Assembly: GCA_026874595.1 (NCBI GenBank)
Contig: CM049316.1
Coordinates: 494,001-558,000 of the forward strand
Direction of reading: 5' to 3'
DNA: 64,000 nucleotides
From: Sipunculus nudus
Taxonomy: Eukaryota; Annelida; Sipuncula; Golfingiida; Sipunculidae
Part shown: one piece after another, positions 11,319 through 22,221 of the stretch
Layout of the letters: each line of letters opens with the position of its first letter
How positions within the stretch are numbered: position 1 is the first letter of the stretch
The notes under the pieces: generated by a model
The model's database searches: none
What the model saw: only the letters and a program-made list of their open reading frames with translations
Told to the model about the DNA's origin: nothing
Program-made: the position numbers and the translations under genes

Positions 11319-14140
11319 TATTGTAACAGTATGCATGTATTCTGTTGATAAAAAAAATCACATAGTGATCAATATATGATTATGTGGCTCGGATTTAATG
11401 TATTGGTATCGAGCTGAACCCATGCACTGGTTATAAAATGTATATCAAACAGGAATATTTATATACTCTCATGTAGTTGATGTATATTCAAATACGTTTC
11501 ATTTTATTTAACAATGTATAGAACTAGATATTATATGTCTCAATACCAAGATAGATGTTTATATATTACAGTCAATGTGTAAAATAATTCAATTCATAAA
11601 GTATCTGAAAATCTCAGTCGATTTCCGAATTATCTGATGATCAAACACTTATAAAATGACTGAAAATATCAGGCATTTTACAAACTGGCTGAAAAGCAGT
11701 CGGTTCATTTTGACATTGACTGAAACGATATTGACTACTTTGTTTCTTCATATCTTATTATTATTAAACAGACGGTGTTGTTTAGTATAACCAGCTAATT
11801 GTATGTAAATGCCTTTCTTTTTTTCCAGTTTAAATATACAAAGAATACTGATTACGTAATAAGATTTAAGCACACAGACTGATGAGGGGCAACTAGAGAA
11901 ATATAGTTGCAATATGATCAAATAATGTAATATGAATACTGTATGTTATACATTATATGGCTATATTTTTGATTTTGATAGAAAGAGAATCAAGTCAGAT
12001 GGAAGCTGGTTTTTAGATAAAATACGCAAAGGCATTACAATGTGCAATAACACGTGGAATGAATAATGTAGATTGTAAAATGTTGATGGATAACGACAGT
12101 TACATGTTTTTGTTTTGATGTCAAATACATGCTTAAGATATCGTTACGTCAGTTACAAAGGGTAGCGTATCCTCACAATTATACAAACTGTATTGGTTAC
12201 GTTTAATACGTTTGTCATCCATATGCTTTGACTAGAGCCAAACTGTGATGGAGCTCGTAGTATTATATGTAATTTGATTAAAATCATGTGTTTTAAAATC
12301 ATTGATTAAATCCTGATTTACATCAGTCCAGGTTTCCACTACTCTTTAGAGCTACTTGGGTAACCATTTCAGTATGCATTGATTAAAACTCGCATAGCAG
12401 CAGTTGCTTCAACAGTGCCGAAACCACTAGAGTCCCCATTGATCAGGGTTTAAGCATAATCATTATTTAAATAACAGTTTACAATACTTATCAGTAGTAA
12501 TTTAAATGAGAATTATAAAATTGCCAATACAAATATATAAAAATATAACTGATATTGTGGCTTCCATTGATAGTGTTTAAAGTGTATACTAAATATTCTG
12601 ATTCATTCACATTCAAAATAATGTAGCTGTTTTTATGTTTGTTTGCTCTTGCGCAATCCCTATTCGTTAAATATTTAAACATTTGCCTACACCTGTATAT
12701 TACAAGTTAATTCGCTCTTATTTAAGCTCAAAGTCTGTGGAACAACTGATATAGGTCACCTTGGAATTAAGAATATTATATGTATTATATATGCGCATTT
12801 TAAAATTAAAACAAAATATTTATATCATAGCTTTTAGCATTATATTTAAATGAACGTCATTGGTGGTATATTTAACAGATTGTACAGTTTAACGTTTGAT
12901 TAATTGCTAAAGCTGATTTAAATGGAAACATTTGAGTCAGTCTCAGAATAAAATATCCTGGTAAAATATTATTGTAATATTTAAAATAAAAATAAACACT
13001 CGTACCTTTTCTCTTTTGCCTGCAAGGAATATACACGTGTAGCAGCTCATAGCTCGATATTGTTAAAATGGCATGTAGACTGGTCCAAATAGTAGCGGAA
13101 AACTGTTTGTACCAGGATGGTTAATAATATATAATAGGAAATAGCTCGCTCGCTCGGAACAAGTAGCCTGCTGCAATCACTAAAACCACACAGTTCTGTT
13201 TGCTGAATGGATTTATGTTTGTGTAAATACGCCGGGGCCAGCTATTATTCTCACTGATATCAGTAATTACTGCCTGAACAAGTCTGTACGTATTTACACA
13301 GCTGTTGAGCGCCTATGTTATCAGATGCAGTTGATAAGATAAAGTTATCTAAGGACGTGCTGATAAAGGGACCTATTCCCATAACCTTCGCAAACAATAT
13401 TGCCTTTTTTCTTGTATATATATATATATATATCCATTTGTATATATCGATAATGTTTGAAAATGTATATTCCAGATATTAAAGGAAACAATGTATTTGA
13501 TCAAGAACGTGTTTGTAAACAAAACAAATGTTGACACACGTGATATACATATTATCTAAGTGGAGGTCGATAGAACACTCGTTGCAAAACTCTCCAATTG
13601 TATAGATGTGCCAAAGAATGCCCTTGTCAATTCGTGTTTATTGTTAAGGCAGGTCCTTACATGTTATCAACATATTGTTTGTTAGGAAACAAAACAACCT
13701 TTGTGTGTGTGAGAGATGTCTTTATTTTACCAGGATCTTGTATGACCGTTCCAAAGGATTACGTTTAGATTTTGAAGGTCAGACATGTGATAGGTCTCCT
13801 TTAAGTTCGGATATCGAGTATACATGCTGCCATCTGGTGTGAAATAATGGAATTATTCCTAGGACACGTGTTATATGTTATATGCTAAGACACACGTGTA
13901 GGATGATCGTAGCTACATAAACTATAGCTCATTTTATTCGTCATCGAATGCTCTTACTTCTTGAGGTAAAACCGTCTCATTCTGTGGTTTCCATTGTAAC
14001 ACAATTGGGGGGGGGCATAATGGAAATTTCACATTTTTTAAAAAAGTATTTTTGTTACTTCGCTATTTTTAAGTTAGCGAGGTCTAGTTTTTGGCAATAT
14101 GTAAAGTTTAATTAGAATTTGTTCGGTTGTCTGAAGATTT
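11319..14140. other. AT-rich intergenic DNA
   Basis: No coding signal. It contains a short (AT)n at about 13410-13432, GT/TA-rich stretches and isolated AATAAA words. There is no recognisable repeat unit apart from weak matches to the repeats further right. Confidence 0.6.
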
Positions 14141-14147
14141 TCGAATA

Positions 14148-16160
14148 TGACCACCCGGGGGCGCTGTACGACATTTTGGGTAAATTTCATTTATTATGGC
14201 CTAGAGGCCCGCATTTTGAAGTAATCACTTTGAAACTCGTACATAATATGTTAAACAGAAATATCTCGAGAAAAACAAATTTACATGTTTTGAATATAGC
14301 CAGCAGAGGGCGCTGCAACTAAAGCAGGTCAAAGTATGATTTTGTTCTAATAGCTTCACAACTATAAAATATGTCATCATTTTTATTTCATAATCTGAAA
14401 CTATTATCAATACTCTTATTCGTGGATACACTTGACCTAATTCTTCGGTGGCCATGGTGACCTATATTAAGTACAATTCTTGGCATTTTACCTTATCTTT
14501 TGAACTATGTCATTTTTTTACGCTAGAGGGATGTAGCTTTTTGCATCAGGTAGAGTTCAGTCAGTGTTACAAGATTATATTGTAATGTTTGCAAGATGAC
14601 CAACAGGGGGCGCTGCAGAAGCTTTTTGCGATATCTCACTAAATGATGCCTTACATGCCTCAGGTTTGCAGCAATCATTTTCAAACTAATATATATTATG
14701 TTTTACAGTAATATCTACAAAAACAATTTTCATTTTCGGTATATGACCTCCAGGGGGCACTGCATTGACAACATTGTAATATCACATTATTGTGTCATAT
14801 CCGAAAAGCTACAAATGATATTATAATTTACATTACTGCACCTGAAACTAAAAAACATGGCCTTATCCTTCTGCAGATTTGGCCATATTTCGCCATAATC
14901 ATGTTGACCTAATTTCGGATAAAAACTTATAAAACTTAGAAATATTCAAATATTTCCATATCTGGCACAGGCCCACGTTTGATGCGATCGCTCTGAAACT
15001 TATACCAATGGTAAATATCTATTACCATCAGACCCCTTTGTTTCCTTTTTAAACATTGGGTTAAAGGTCATATGCCAAGGCCACAAACATGTCCTAATAT
15101 CGTATTTCCTTCCTAATTTGTTTATAAATTATCGCATCCACATATAAAATTGCTCGTTTTAGTCTCCTGTTCATTTTCATGATATCAAAGAATAATGTGA
15201 CCTTGACCTATTTCTCTTTCAACTTCCGGCAAGCGCTCGACCTATGGTCGTCTAATCTGTTTGCTGATGCTCTACTGGCCACAAAGTTTCAGCAATCGCT
15301 TTCAGACGTACAGAAAAAGGGTATAATTTAGTTAAACTCTGATCCTATTGTTTTTCGGCCATGATCAGTGAAAGGCAAGGTCAAGATCAACAGAAGTATA
15401 CAAAACGGTTTTTTCTTCATATCTTTGGCACTATAAGTCGTATCTACTTCAACAGCAGTTTATTTTAATCGTCATTCCAAGGCCTTTCTGATGATGTGTA
15501 GCTGACTCAAATTTTCTGTTACCATGGTAACGCCTTTTTGGGGAATAATGATTCTATTTGAAAATCAATGGACTAATTTGTCTATTTTAACGCTAGAAAG
15601 ATCTAGTGATTTGCATTAGGTAGCATACAATTAGAAATACAAGATATTATTAAAGTCTCACAATATCTCGTAAAATATCTCGTCAAACTAAACATTTCGA
15701 GATTTCATTCATCTTATCCTGGAGGCCATATTGTGACAGGAATCTCTTTGGAACTGACATACTGTATGTCCTACATTAGTATCTCGAAATTGTTTTTTTT
15801 TTATTCTTTGAATACGGCCACTAGAGGGCGCTGGATGTGAACCTCCCACACATATCATGTTTTGGCCATATCTCCAAAACCGTAAGCCTCAATTACATAA
15901 CCTATAGCTTATTTTCTTCCTCTGAGTCTTTTCCATAACCTGATGTACTCATCCTGTCACAACCGTGTGTCACTTTGTCAGTGTGTTTGTCTGTTCGTAA
16001 GTTGTCCACAAATTCGCCTGCTTGCTCTTGCGTCTCACATATAGCATTCTATAGGCCACAGTTTTAAAGAAATCCTTTTGAAACTAATATAACTTATGGT
16101 TGACTCTAATATCTCGAAAGGTATTTATCATTTTCCGAATATGGCCACTAGGAGGCGCTT
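14148..16160 (+). repeat. Diverged repeats carrying six CTCF-like motifs in one orientation
   Basis: Six matches to the known CTCF core (CCASYAGRKGGCRS) occur, all on the plus strand: 14148-14167 (CCACCCGGGGGCGC), 14297-14315 (CCAGCAGAGGGCGC), 14597-14615 (CCAACAGGGGGCGC), 14744-14763 (CCTCCAGGGGGCAC), 15815-15833 (CCACTAGAGGGCGC) and 16141-16160 (CCACTAGGAGGCGC). They sit in diverged modules that also share ATCTCGA...AAA, GAATATGGCC and ATGTTxTGGCCATAT words. No genes lie here. Binding is not shown by sequence alone. Confidence 0.6.
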
Positions 16161-16719
16161 TACTCAAACCTCACCGACGTATCATGTTCTGGCCATATTT
16201 TCAAAAACTATAAACCTCCGTTACATAAACTATAGCTTATTTTCGTCAACTGGGTCTCTTCCATAACCTGAGTCATCTGGTCTCATTCTTGTGTCACCCT
16301 TGTAAGTATGTTTGTCTGTTTGTCAGTTACCCTAATTTTCACATGCTTGCTGGTTCTTCCGTCTCACATATAGCATTGTACAGACCACAGCTTTGCAGAA
16401 ATCCTTTTCAAACTGGTACAGCAGCTAGCCCGTATCAGTCGAACTATGTTTATAATCCGCGCATGTGCTAAGACTGTCACAAATCCGGATTATTTATCGT
16501 ACCTGATAGTCAAATACCAACATTTTCCCCACTCGTACCAGTATAAACATCTCACAATATGCCTATACTCGCTCCCATAACGTGTAGATATTTCGTATGA
16601 TAGGTATATTCTATACGTCTTGCATATCTTTCTAATCATTGTACAGACGGGTGTATTTCCGCCAACTGTGCAACCTGGCTAACAGGCTGGTTAATGTACA
16701 TTAATATGGGGGCGTCAAT

Positions 16720-16943
16720 TCTTTAAATAGCCAATCATCCGTCCGTCATCTGTTTTCATTCCATACATTTCCGTGACTCAACGAGACGGCTCATGCTCCG
16801 TCATGTCTGAGATTCCGGTCAACAAACAGGTCGGGCGCAGGGGTTTTCAAGGTCGTTGTTTGGATAACGCTGACACATATGTCAAAAAATGCTTGTTTAC
16901 CCGACGATGCACAGTCGCGTCACAGAACACATACTTGTTTTGA
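16720..16943 (+). CDS. Possible 46-residue protein, low confidence
   Basis: An ORF from ATG 16803 to TGA 16941-16943 follows a plausible promoter: AGCCAATCA just after a TTTAAATAG word at about 16721. Composition shifts here from AT-rich repeat DNA to the more even composition of the gene island. The predicted peptide is basic with three cysteines (motifs NKQVGRRGFQGRC and KKCLFTRRC). No family is recognised. It could be the first exon of a longer gene, since AAG-GTCG could act as a weak donor. An overlapping ORF at 16889-17206 in another frame is not preferred. Confidence 0.25.
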
Positions 16944-17517
16944 ATATTTACAAACGCACAACACCATGCATGCCATATAATCATGACGTTGAACCATGTC
17001 AATTTCGTTTTATTGATACATATAACACGACACATGTTTGCATGGATACCATATTGTATTGTGTTATGATACAGTACAAGGGATCCGCTTTTTTTGGTCC
17101 AGTAATCAACAATACATTCATGTATATGTCAAAACATAAACAGTTAAAAATAACATGTCAACCAGATCTATCTACGTTTTCACATTTCACAACGTCCAAA
17201 CAATGACACCTTTAAATGTATCAGTATTAATCAAAGATATATGATCCATAAACACGTATATATGACACGTATATATATATGAATATGCATATATTGTACA
17301 GCTTCAGTTTCTACAATCACATTAGCAACATGTGTAACACGTGTTACATTAATCCTCCCTGCGTCATCACAATTCTGTGTCGCTGTCTGTATCACTGTCT
17401 CCAAATATGTTGTTCCCATGATGCATAAAAGAACAAATGATCCCTTTCCGGGCTATTCAGACCAATTCCCTTTTTATATCCTCACCGTATGTACCGCACC
17501 AAATGCCCGAATACTAA

Positions 17518-17688
17518 TCATGAATAGTCCTGTGCGCTTCTGTTGAAAACAGGTTGGTCGAAAAGGTTATAAAAATTATCGTATACCTCATGGATGCGTA
17601 AAGCGATAGCGTCACCTATTTCGTGCAGTTCTTGTATGGCGGCGCGAAGGACGTATACAGCACCACGGACTATTCTGTTGTCGACCAT
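17518..17688 (-). CDS. Short helical protein, 56 residues
   Basis: The ATG at 17688 lies two bases after the acceptor CAATCACAG, the same arrangement as other genes in the island. The ATG at 17703 would be intronic. The product is a predicted helical hairpin (RIVRGAVYVLRAAIQELHEI then AIALRIHEVYDNF). It resembles the C-terminal helix pair of the 27-30 kb family (compare VASNVLLLAQAIDEIVLRC). It may be a minimal or truncated family member. A donor-like AAAAG-GTATAA at about 17767 could end a 5' exon. Function is unknown. Confidence 0.5.
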   Translation of the reverse strand: MVDNRIVRGAVYVLRAAIQELHEIGDAIALRIHEVYDNFYNLFDQPVFNRSAQDYS

Positions 17689-17824
17689 GTCTGTGATTGA
17701 CATGACGTTTACTCTTCAGTGTGTCTTTATATTGTTATATATAAAATGTTATTTATCTATTTATACCTTTTGTTGATGACGCAACTCCAGCACAGACAGG
17801 AAACGTGGTATCACACGCACCAGT

Positions 17825-18793
17825 TTAACGAAAGAGAATTTTGGATGGATTGCTGAATAAACCAGCTGACGAGTTAGAAGACGTCGTGGTGACAGTCTTG
17901 TTAAATGGCGAAACGAAAGTCGTACTCGCGTTGAAAGGCTGACTGAATATCGGACGTGACGTTTGTGGTGAACCAAATACCGTACTCGCGTTGAAAGGCT
18001 GACTGAATATTGGACGTGAAGTTTGTGGTGAACCAAATACCAATGAAGGGAACGTCACAGCTGCGTTAGATGATGTACCCAATGTGGCACCTGCGTTCGA
18101 TGATGTGTTGCGTGTCGCTTCAGTGTTGATAGGTGTACCCCAGGTGGAATTTGCATTACCAAAGGACGCATTCTGACCAAACGAAAATCCCGCCGTAGAT
18201 TTACCATCACTAGCGAAGTTAAATGCAGGCGTAGTCTCTGGTTTATTTTCAGGTACGCGTGCCGGGCTATCAGCTACCCCTGGTTTTTTATCCAGTCTCA
18301 TCGCCACGCAAATGTTTCCGATGTATTGTCCATCCACGGGGAACTGACTGAATCCATCCCCATCTAAAATCCTCATGTCCACGTTACGCTTTTGGCACAG
18401 TTTTTGTGGCAGTAGTGCGATCAAGCGTGCTTTGATTAACTCTTGGGTGCTGGTGTCTTTTCGGGCGGCTCGGACCATGTCAGCCACAGTTGTGTTATTG
18501 CACACGAGTATCCGTTCGTCTTGGTAGTTGTACCTCACGGCGGGTGTCCCAACCAAAGGTTTGTCACCTCCATTACTCACGGGTACAATAACATCTGGCA
18601 TGTGGCGGGGCTCGGCGTATACGAGAAACACGAAGAACTGGTCATCGCAAGACAGCCATTTCATGTATTTAGCCTTGTAATAACAATCCTCCATTGTATA
18701 ATAAAACGATGACAGTCCTGCATTAACGACCATGTGTAACGTCGTTTCTTGTGGCACGGCCACGTTCTGCTCTTGAGTATCGTTTGCCATCAT
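17825..18793 (-). CDS. FG-repeat (nucleoporin-like) protein, 322 residues
   Basis: Residues 1-180 look globular and are unrecognised. From about residue 190 the chain becomes low-complexity, rich in Ser, Thr, Asn, Gly and Phe, with FG or FSFG-type words (FSFGQ, ASFGN, two VFGSPQ) separated by polar spacers, as in FG nucleoporins. A 20-residue unit containing FGSPQTSRPIFSQPF is exactly duplicated at DNA level. FG nucleoporins form the nuclear-pore permeability barrier, so a viral or captured FG tail could bind transport receptors or exportin complexes; that is inference. A TATA box and E-box lie just upstream, giving a 5' UTR of only about 10-15 nt. Cellular origin is possible, but no standard Nup domain is visible in the N-terminus. 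Confidence 0.75.
   Translation of the reverse strand: MMANDTQEQNVAVPQETTLHMVVNAGLSSFYYTMEDCYYKAKYMKWLSCDDQFFVFLVYAEPRHMPDVIVPVSNGGDKPLVGTPAVRYNYQDERILVCNNTTVADMVRAARKDTSTQELIKARLIALLPQKLCQKRNVDMRILDGDGFSQFPVDGQYIGNICVAMRLDKKPGVADSPARVPENKPETTPAFNFASDGKSTAGFSFGQNASFGNANSTWGTPINTEATRNTSSNAGATLGTSSNAAVTFPSLVFGSPQTSRPIFSQPFNASTVFGSPQTSRPIFSQPFNASTTFVSPFNKTVTTTSSNSSAGLFSNPSKILFR
17922..18041. repeat. 60-bp exact-period tandem duplication inside the FG gene
   Basis: Units 17922-17981 and 17982-18041 differ at about three bases and encode the duplicated 20-residue FG module. The period is a multiple of three, so the frame is kept. This indicates recent expansion of the FG tail. Confidence 0.9.
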
Positions 18794-18831
18794 GTTGCCA
18801 ACTGTCTAGTGTGTAGACAAACGCACCATTA

Positions 18832-18859
18832 TTATATATCTCTTACGCAGGCACGTGAT
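18832..18859 (-). promoter_or_regulatory. E-box plus TATA promoter of the FG gene
   Basis: Read on the minus strand: ATCACGTG, 13 bp, TATATAA. The start site should fall near 18803, just before ATG 18793. The arrangement matches the CRE/E-box to TATA spacing at 25604, 31463, 48903 and 51637. Confidence 0.6.
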
Positions 18860-19054
18860 CGGTATTGACAAATAGTTTGGTGTCAGGTGAGCCCCAGATT
18901 TAAGAATAAGATTGTAAAGAAAACAACATGTATTGCTGGGATTAAAGGCATTTATAAAGATCGTCTGTGACGTCACACTTTCCATCAGCCAATCAAATCA
19001 AGGAACAGTACCTGTTCATGATAACAGAAGAAACTCACGTACACAAAGCATGTA

Positions 19055-19128
19055 GTCCCTGTGGCGTAATCGGTTAGCGCGTCCGGCTGTTAATCGGGAG
19101 GTTGGTGGTTCGAACCCACCCAGGGACG
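19055..19128 (+). tRNA. tRNA-Asn (GTT)
   Basis: The cloverleaf is complete: acceptor GTCCCTG pairs with CAGGGAC, the D arm follows TGGCGTAATCGGTTAGCGC, the anticodon loop is CTGTTAA with GTT, and the T arm contains GGTTCGAACCC. Discriminator is G. Internal A and B boxes are intact and a T-run follows at 19138. It is intron-less. It ends 11 bp from the stop codon of the convergent zinc-ribbon gene, so it lies inside the gene island, not in a host tRNA cluster that I can see. Confidence 0.93.
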
Positions 19129-19139
19129 TTATACATGTT

Positions 19140-20369
19140 TTATGTCCCTATGCCACCCGTTCCTGTTTTTCTTCGTCCAGAGTCTTGCCTGCGAACAAAC
19201 GGGGAGTAAGTGCACATGGTGCCAGACAGGTCCCTGAGTGGGTAGTCTTCGATGATGTACCCAAGCAACTTTGAAACCTGCCAAGCCGCCAACGATATCG
19301 TTGTCGCAGTGTCGGTTTGTATCTTAGCAACGTGCCCGCAGGCTCCGACATCAACATGTTTTAAAGACCCGTAAAACGTGACTGTCCCATCAGGATGCAT
19401 TGACAAGTGCAAAACATGGTCAACGTCACAAATCCACCGTTCATAGTGAAATATCGCGGTGACGCTGCGGTTTTCTCGTTGAGCAATCAACAGCAAAGCG
19501 TTGAGATTGCTACTCAGAAATTCGTCCTCCAACATGACTAGCATACCCGGCACGTTTAACACTTTGTGACTTTCTGTCTCACTATCGTAACTTTCACGGG
19601 CACCCGTCTTCGCCTGTCGCACTGCCTGTTCTCCTACCATCTTGTGTTCACAAGACACAGCAGGAGGCCTCCATGGCGTGCAGATGAAGCGTACTTTCTG
19701 GTAATCGGATATCACGTTCTCCAGAAGCTGGCACAGTTCCACTGTTGTCAGGGAGATCGCGGTTTCGTGGTCAACCACAACGTCCCCCTTAAATGATTCG
19801 TTGTTCTTGTCTAAGCGGACGTGGAACGAGACTGTACCAAATGTGTCCATTGTGATATGCACAGATTCACCAAGTCCCTCATCAATGTCGTATATCCAGC
19901 CTGTAACACTGCCGCCTGCTTTTTGGGCCTCATTGAGTAACAGGTCTAAATATTTGGCCAGTTTTTTCCACACGAAAACCCAACCTCCGACGTGTACTTG
20001 CTCTGTGTCTTGTTCCAAAATTACAGCATCGCCTGGGACGGCCCACGGCCTCCATTTGAAACATTTGCCCTGCCCTATTTGATATGTTATAACCTTTGCG
20101 AACTGTTCCGTCAGTTCCGTCTCGTCACACGTGGGGCAGTACCACTTGAATGTGACACGGTCGTCGGGGACTGTAATGCCCGGAGATGTTTGACATTTCT
20201 GGCACGCTCTCACAAGTAGGCGTTCTCGCCATTGCAATCCCATCTCTCGCAACCTGTCCTGAAAGTACATCCCGTCTGACGGTTCGTATCTCCCCGGGTT
20301 GCGGGGCCGACCTGCGTCAGGACTCGGGATCTCCGGGGAACTGCATCGGTCTCCACATGTATTCCCCAT
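19140..20369 (-). CDS. Zinc-ribbon two-module protein, 409 residues (copy 1)
   Basis: First of three tandem paralogues. Each module has a CxxC...CxxC zinc ribbon (here CQKC and CPTC) followed by a ~180-residue domain with signatures WRPW, VTGWIY, HITMDTFGTVSFH and an ISLTTVEL helix. Here the second module lacks the ribbon and begins at about residue 255 (VPGMLVMLEDEF). It keeps LSMHPDGTVTFYG and the terminal DLSGTMCTY. A TATA box at 20400-20408 gives a leader of about 10 nt before ATG in CAAGATGG context. I do not recognise the family. Paired cysteines suggest zinc binding and perhaps a nucleic-acid or protein adaptor role, but that is inference. Confidence 0.8.
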   Translation of the reverse strand: MGNTCGDRCSSPEIPSPDAGRPRNPGRYEPSDGMYFQDRLREMGLQWRERLLVRACQKCQTSPGITVPDDRVTFKWYCPTCDETELTEQFAKVITYQIGQGKCFKWRPWAVPGDAVILEQDTEQVHVGGWVFVWKKLAKYLDLLLNEAQKAGGSVTGWIYDIDEGLGESVHITMDTFGTVSFHVRLDKNNESFKGDVVVDHETAISLTTVELCQLLENVISDYQKVRFICTPWRPPAVSCEHKMVGEQAVRQAKTGARESYDSETESHKVLNVPGMLVMLEDEFLSSNLNALLLIAQRENRSVTAIFHYERWICDVDHVLHLSMHPDGTVTFYGSLKHVDVGACGHVAKIQTDTATTISLAAWQVSKLLGYIIEDYPLRDLSGTMCTYSPFVRRQDSGRRKTGTGGIGT

Positions 20370-20399
20370 CTTGTCTGAACGGCTGTGCCTGGAACGCCG

Positions 20400-20408
20400 T
20401 TTTATATA
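20400..20408 (-). promoter_or_regulatory. TATA box of zinc-ribbon gene copy 1
   Basis: TATATAAAA on the minus strand is preceded by GGTTGCTGAGGAGACG. The same block precedes copy 2, so the promoter was duplicated with the gene. No CRE or E-box sits at the 14-bp position. Confidence 0.7.
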
Positions 20409-20608
20409 CGTACCGTCTCCTCAGCAACCAGCACCTCCCCCCCCCCCTTTGATACCCATGTGTGTTTGTCATTGTACGTGCCCCGTGTATCACCAGAACA
20501 GCGGGTGGCATGACGGATATATGTTTGTATATGTACAAACGTGTACGGTACCTGCAGGTTCCGATAACACGTCCGGGGTATGAAATCATATGACAACATT
20601 CCGCGTTT

Positions 20609-22183
20609 TTAACTGACCTCATCCATCTGCCCTTCTTCGTACTTTTCAACCTCAGTTTTCTCAGGGAACAACCGAGGATAAGTGTACATCGTACCCGACA
20701 AATCTATCGGCGGGTAGTTACTGATCACACACTCCAGTAATGATACAACATCCCATGCCTTGAGCGGTATCGCATTCAAAGTGTCGGTTTGTATCATCGT
20801 CTGTATCTCGTCGCGGAAGTTGATATACAGCGTTTCCAAAGGTCCATAAAACGTTACGGTACCGTCTGGGTCCATCGAGATGTGAAGGTCGTGCACTTGA
20901 TCATGGTTTATCCGATTATAGCGGAACACTGCGTTCATACGACAGTTTTCCTTTTGAGCGGCCAGGAGCAAAACGTCTAAATCGCCGGTCAGAATATTAT
21001 CCTCCAACATGGCGAGCATTCCTGGTACTTGTACCTCGTCTTCTGTTACGAGCGTGACTTTGTCTTTGAAACGCAGATATGGTTTCCATCTAAGGTGTAT
21101 CCACCAATCCCAGGGGGGTTTGCAGTATACCCAAATCGAGGTGTCGGTGCCATGCGGTAGGAAGCCGAAGGTTCTCTCACGTGTGAACAGATACTCCAAC
21201 TCACTCTGGTCGCATATAGGGCAGTATTCCTGTACGCCATCAAACACACTTTCGTAATCCGGGTTGCACGTCTTGCAGGGAATCACTATCATCTTCTCGC
21301 GGTCGTAAAACATATCATACCCTCGTACATTATCTCGAAAGAACATGCCGTCAGAAGGTATGACACCGTCTGATGGTCCGACCTCACTGTCAACACCAGC
21401 TTCAGTAGTATCACCCGTGTTCGCGTGGGCATGCTGCCCTGGGGATTCCGTCACTGTGTCTACGATGTTGTCATAAGACACCGCCGGAGGTTTCTTGCCG
21501 TAAATGACTACATTCTGGTAATCGGTGATCACGTGTTCCAACAGCTGGAACAGTACTTCTGTCGTCAGCGATATCGCTTTCTCCTTGTGGACCGCCACCT
21601 GCATGGTGAAACACGCGTCGTCCTTGTTAATGCGGTCAAAGAATGACACAGTGCCGTACGGGTCCATCTGGATATACAAGGACTCACAGATACCCGGAAA
21701 ACGTCGGTATATCCAACCGGTCACGCTGCGGTTCGCTTTTTGAGCCTCGCATAGAATCATGTCGAGATGTCCAACCAGGGCCCGCAACACGGAACCGAAG
21801 CCTTCCACGTGGATTGTCTTGTCTCCGTGTCGAAACAACACTGTATCGTCTGGACGTAACAACGGTCTCCACGTAAACGTTATCCCTTGCCCCAAATCGT
21901 AGGTTTTCTCGTTTGTGAACAGTGCCATCACTTCTGTCTCTTGACACGTGGGGCAATATATCCTTGCATGGTCGTGGTTGGAACGGTAAAGGTAATCGTC
22001 TGCACACATTGAGCATTTGTCTACAATTATTTGTTGTTCCCGCCACCTGACTCCCCTTTGTCGTAACACGTTACCAAAGAAAGCCCCGCCGGATGGCGCG
22101 AAATGGTAAGTGTTACCCGGAGGACCAGTGAAAATACTGATAACCTCCTGGCGATGGCGTGTGTCTGCACGGAGGCCCCCCAT
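20609..22183 (-). CDS. Zinc-ribbon two-module protein, 524 residues (copy 2)
   Basis: I start this gene at ATG 22183, not at the upstream in-frame ATG 22240. The TATA box at 22214-22221 lies between them, and copies 1 and 3 begin at the equivalent position. Both modules are complete. Module 1 has CSMC/CPTC (residues ~55-90) and module 2 has CKTC/CPIC (~310-340). Each is followed by the same downstream domain, with HISMDPDGTVTFYG and YPPIDLSGTMYTYP in module 2. The C-terminus is acidic. Cysteine spacing and module order match copy 3 closely. The stop is followed directly by copy 1's upstream region. Function is unrecognised. Confidence 0.82.
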   Translation of the reverse strand: MGGLRADTRHRQEVISIFTGPPGNTYHFAPSGGAFFGNVLRQRGVRWREQQIIVDKCSMCADDYLYRSNHDHARIYCPTCQETEVMALFTNEKTYDLGQGITFTWRPLLRPDDTVLFRHGDKTIHVEGFGSVLRALVGHLDMILCEAQKANRSVTGWIYRRFPGICESLYIQMDPYGTVSFFDRINKDDACFTMQVAVHKEKAISLTTEVLFQLLEHVITDYQNVVIYGKKPPAVSYDNIVDTVTESPGQHAHANTGDTTEAGVDSEVGPSDGVIPSDGMFFRDNVRGYDMFYDREKMIVIPCKTCNPDYESVFDGVQEYCPICDQSELEYLFTRERTFGFLPHGTDTSIWVYCKPPWDWWIHLRWKPYLRFKDKVTLVTEDEVQVPGMLAMLEDNILTGDLDVLLLAAQKENCRMNAVFRYNRINHDQVHDLHISMDPDGTVTFYGPLETLYINFRDEIQTMIQTDTLNAIPLKAWDVVSLLECVISNYPPIDLSGTMYTYPRLFPEKTEVEKYEEGQMDEVS

Positions 22184-22213
22184 CGTATATGCCCAGCGCT
22201 GCCTGGGACAGCG

Positions 22214-22221
22214 TTTATATA
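22214..22221 (-). promoter_or_regulatory. TATA box of zinc-ribbon gene copy 2
   Basis: TATATAAA on the minus strand lies ~30 bp before ATG 22183, implying an almost leaderless mRNA. It is flanked by GAGGAGACG upstream and CCAGGCAGCGC downstream. Copy 3 keeps CCAGGCAGCGC, but its TATA has become TTAATTGTTAAC (about 24135-24155). Confidence 0.7.

Noticed and set aside
16889-17206. 105-residue plus-strand ORF
   Set aside because: It overlaps the 46-residue candidate in another frame and its right half is AT-rich; neither has firm support.
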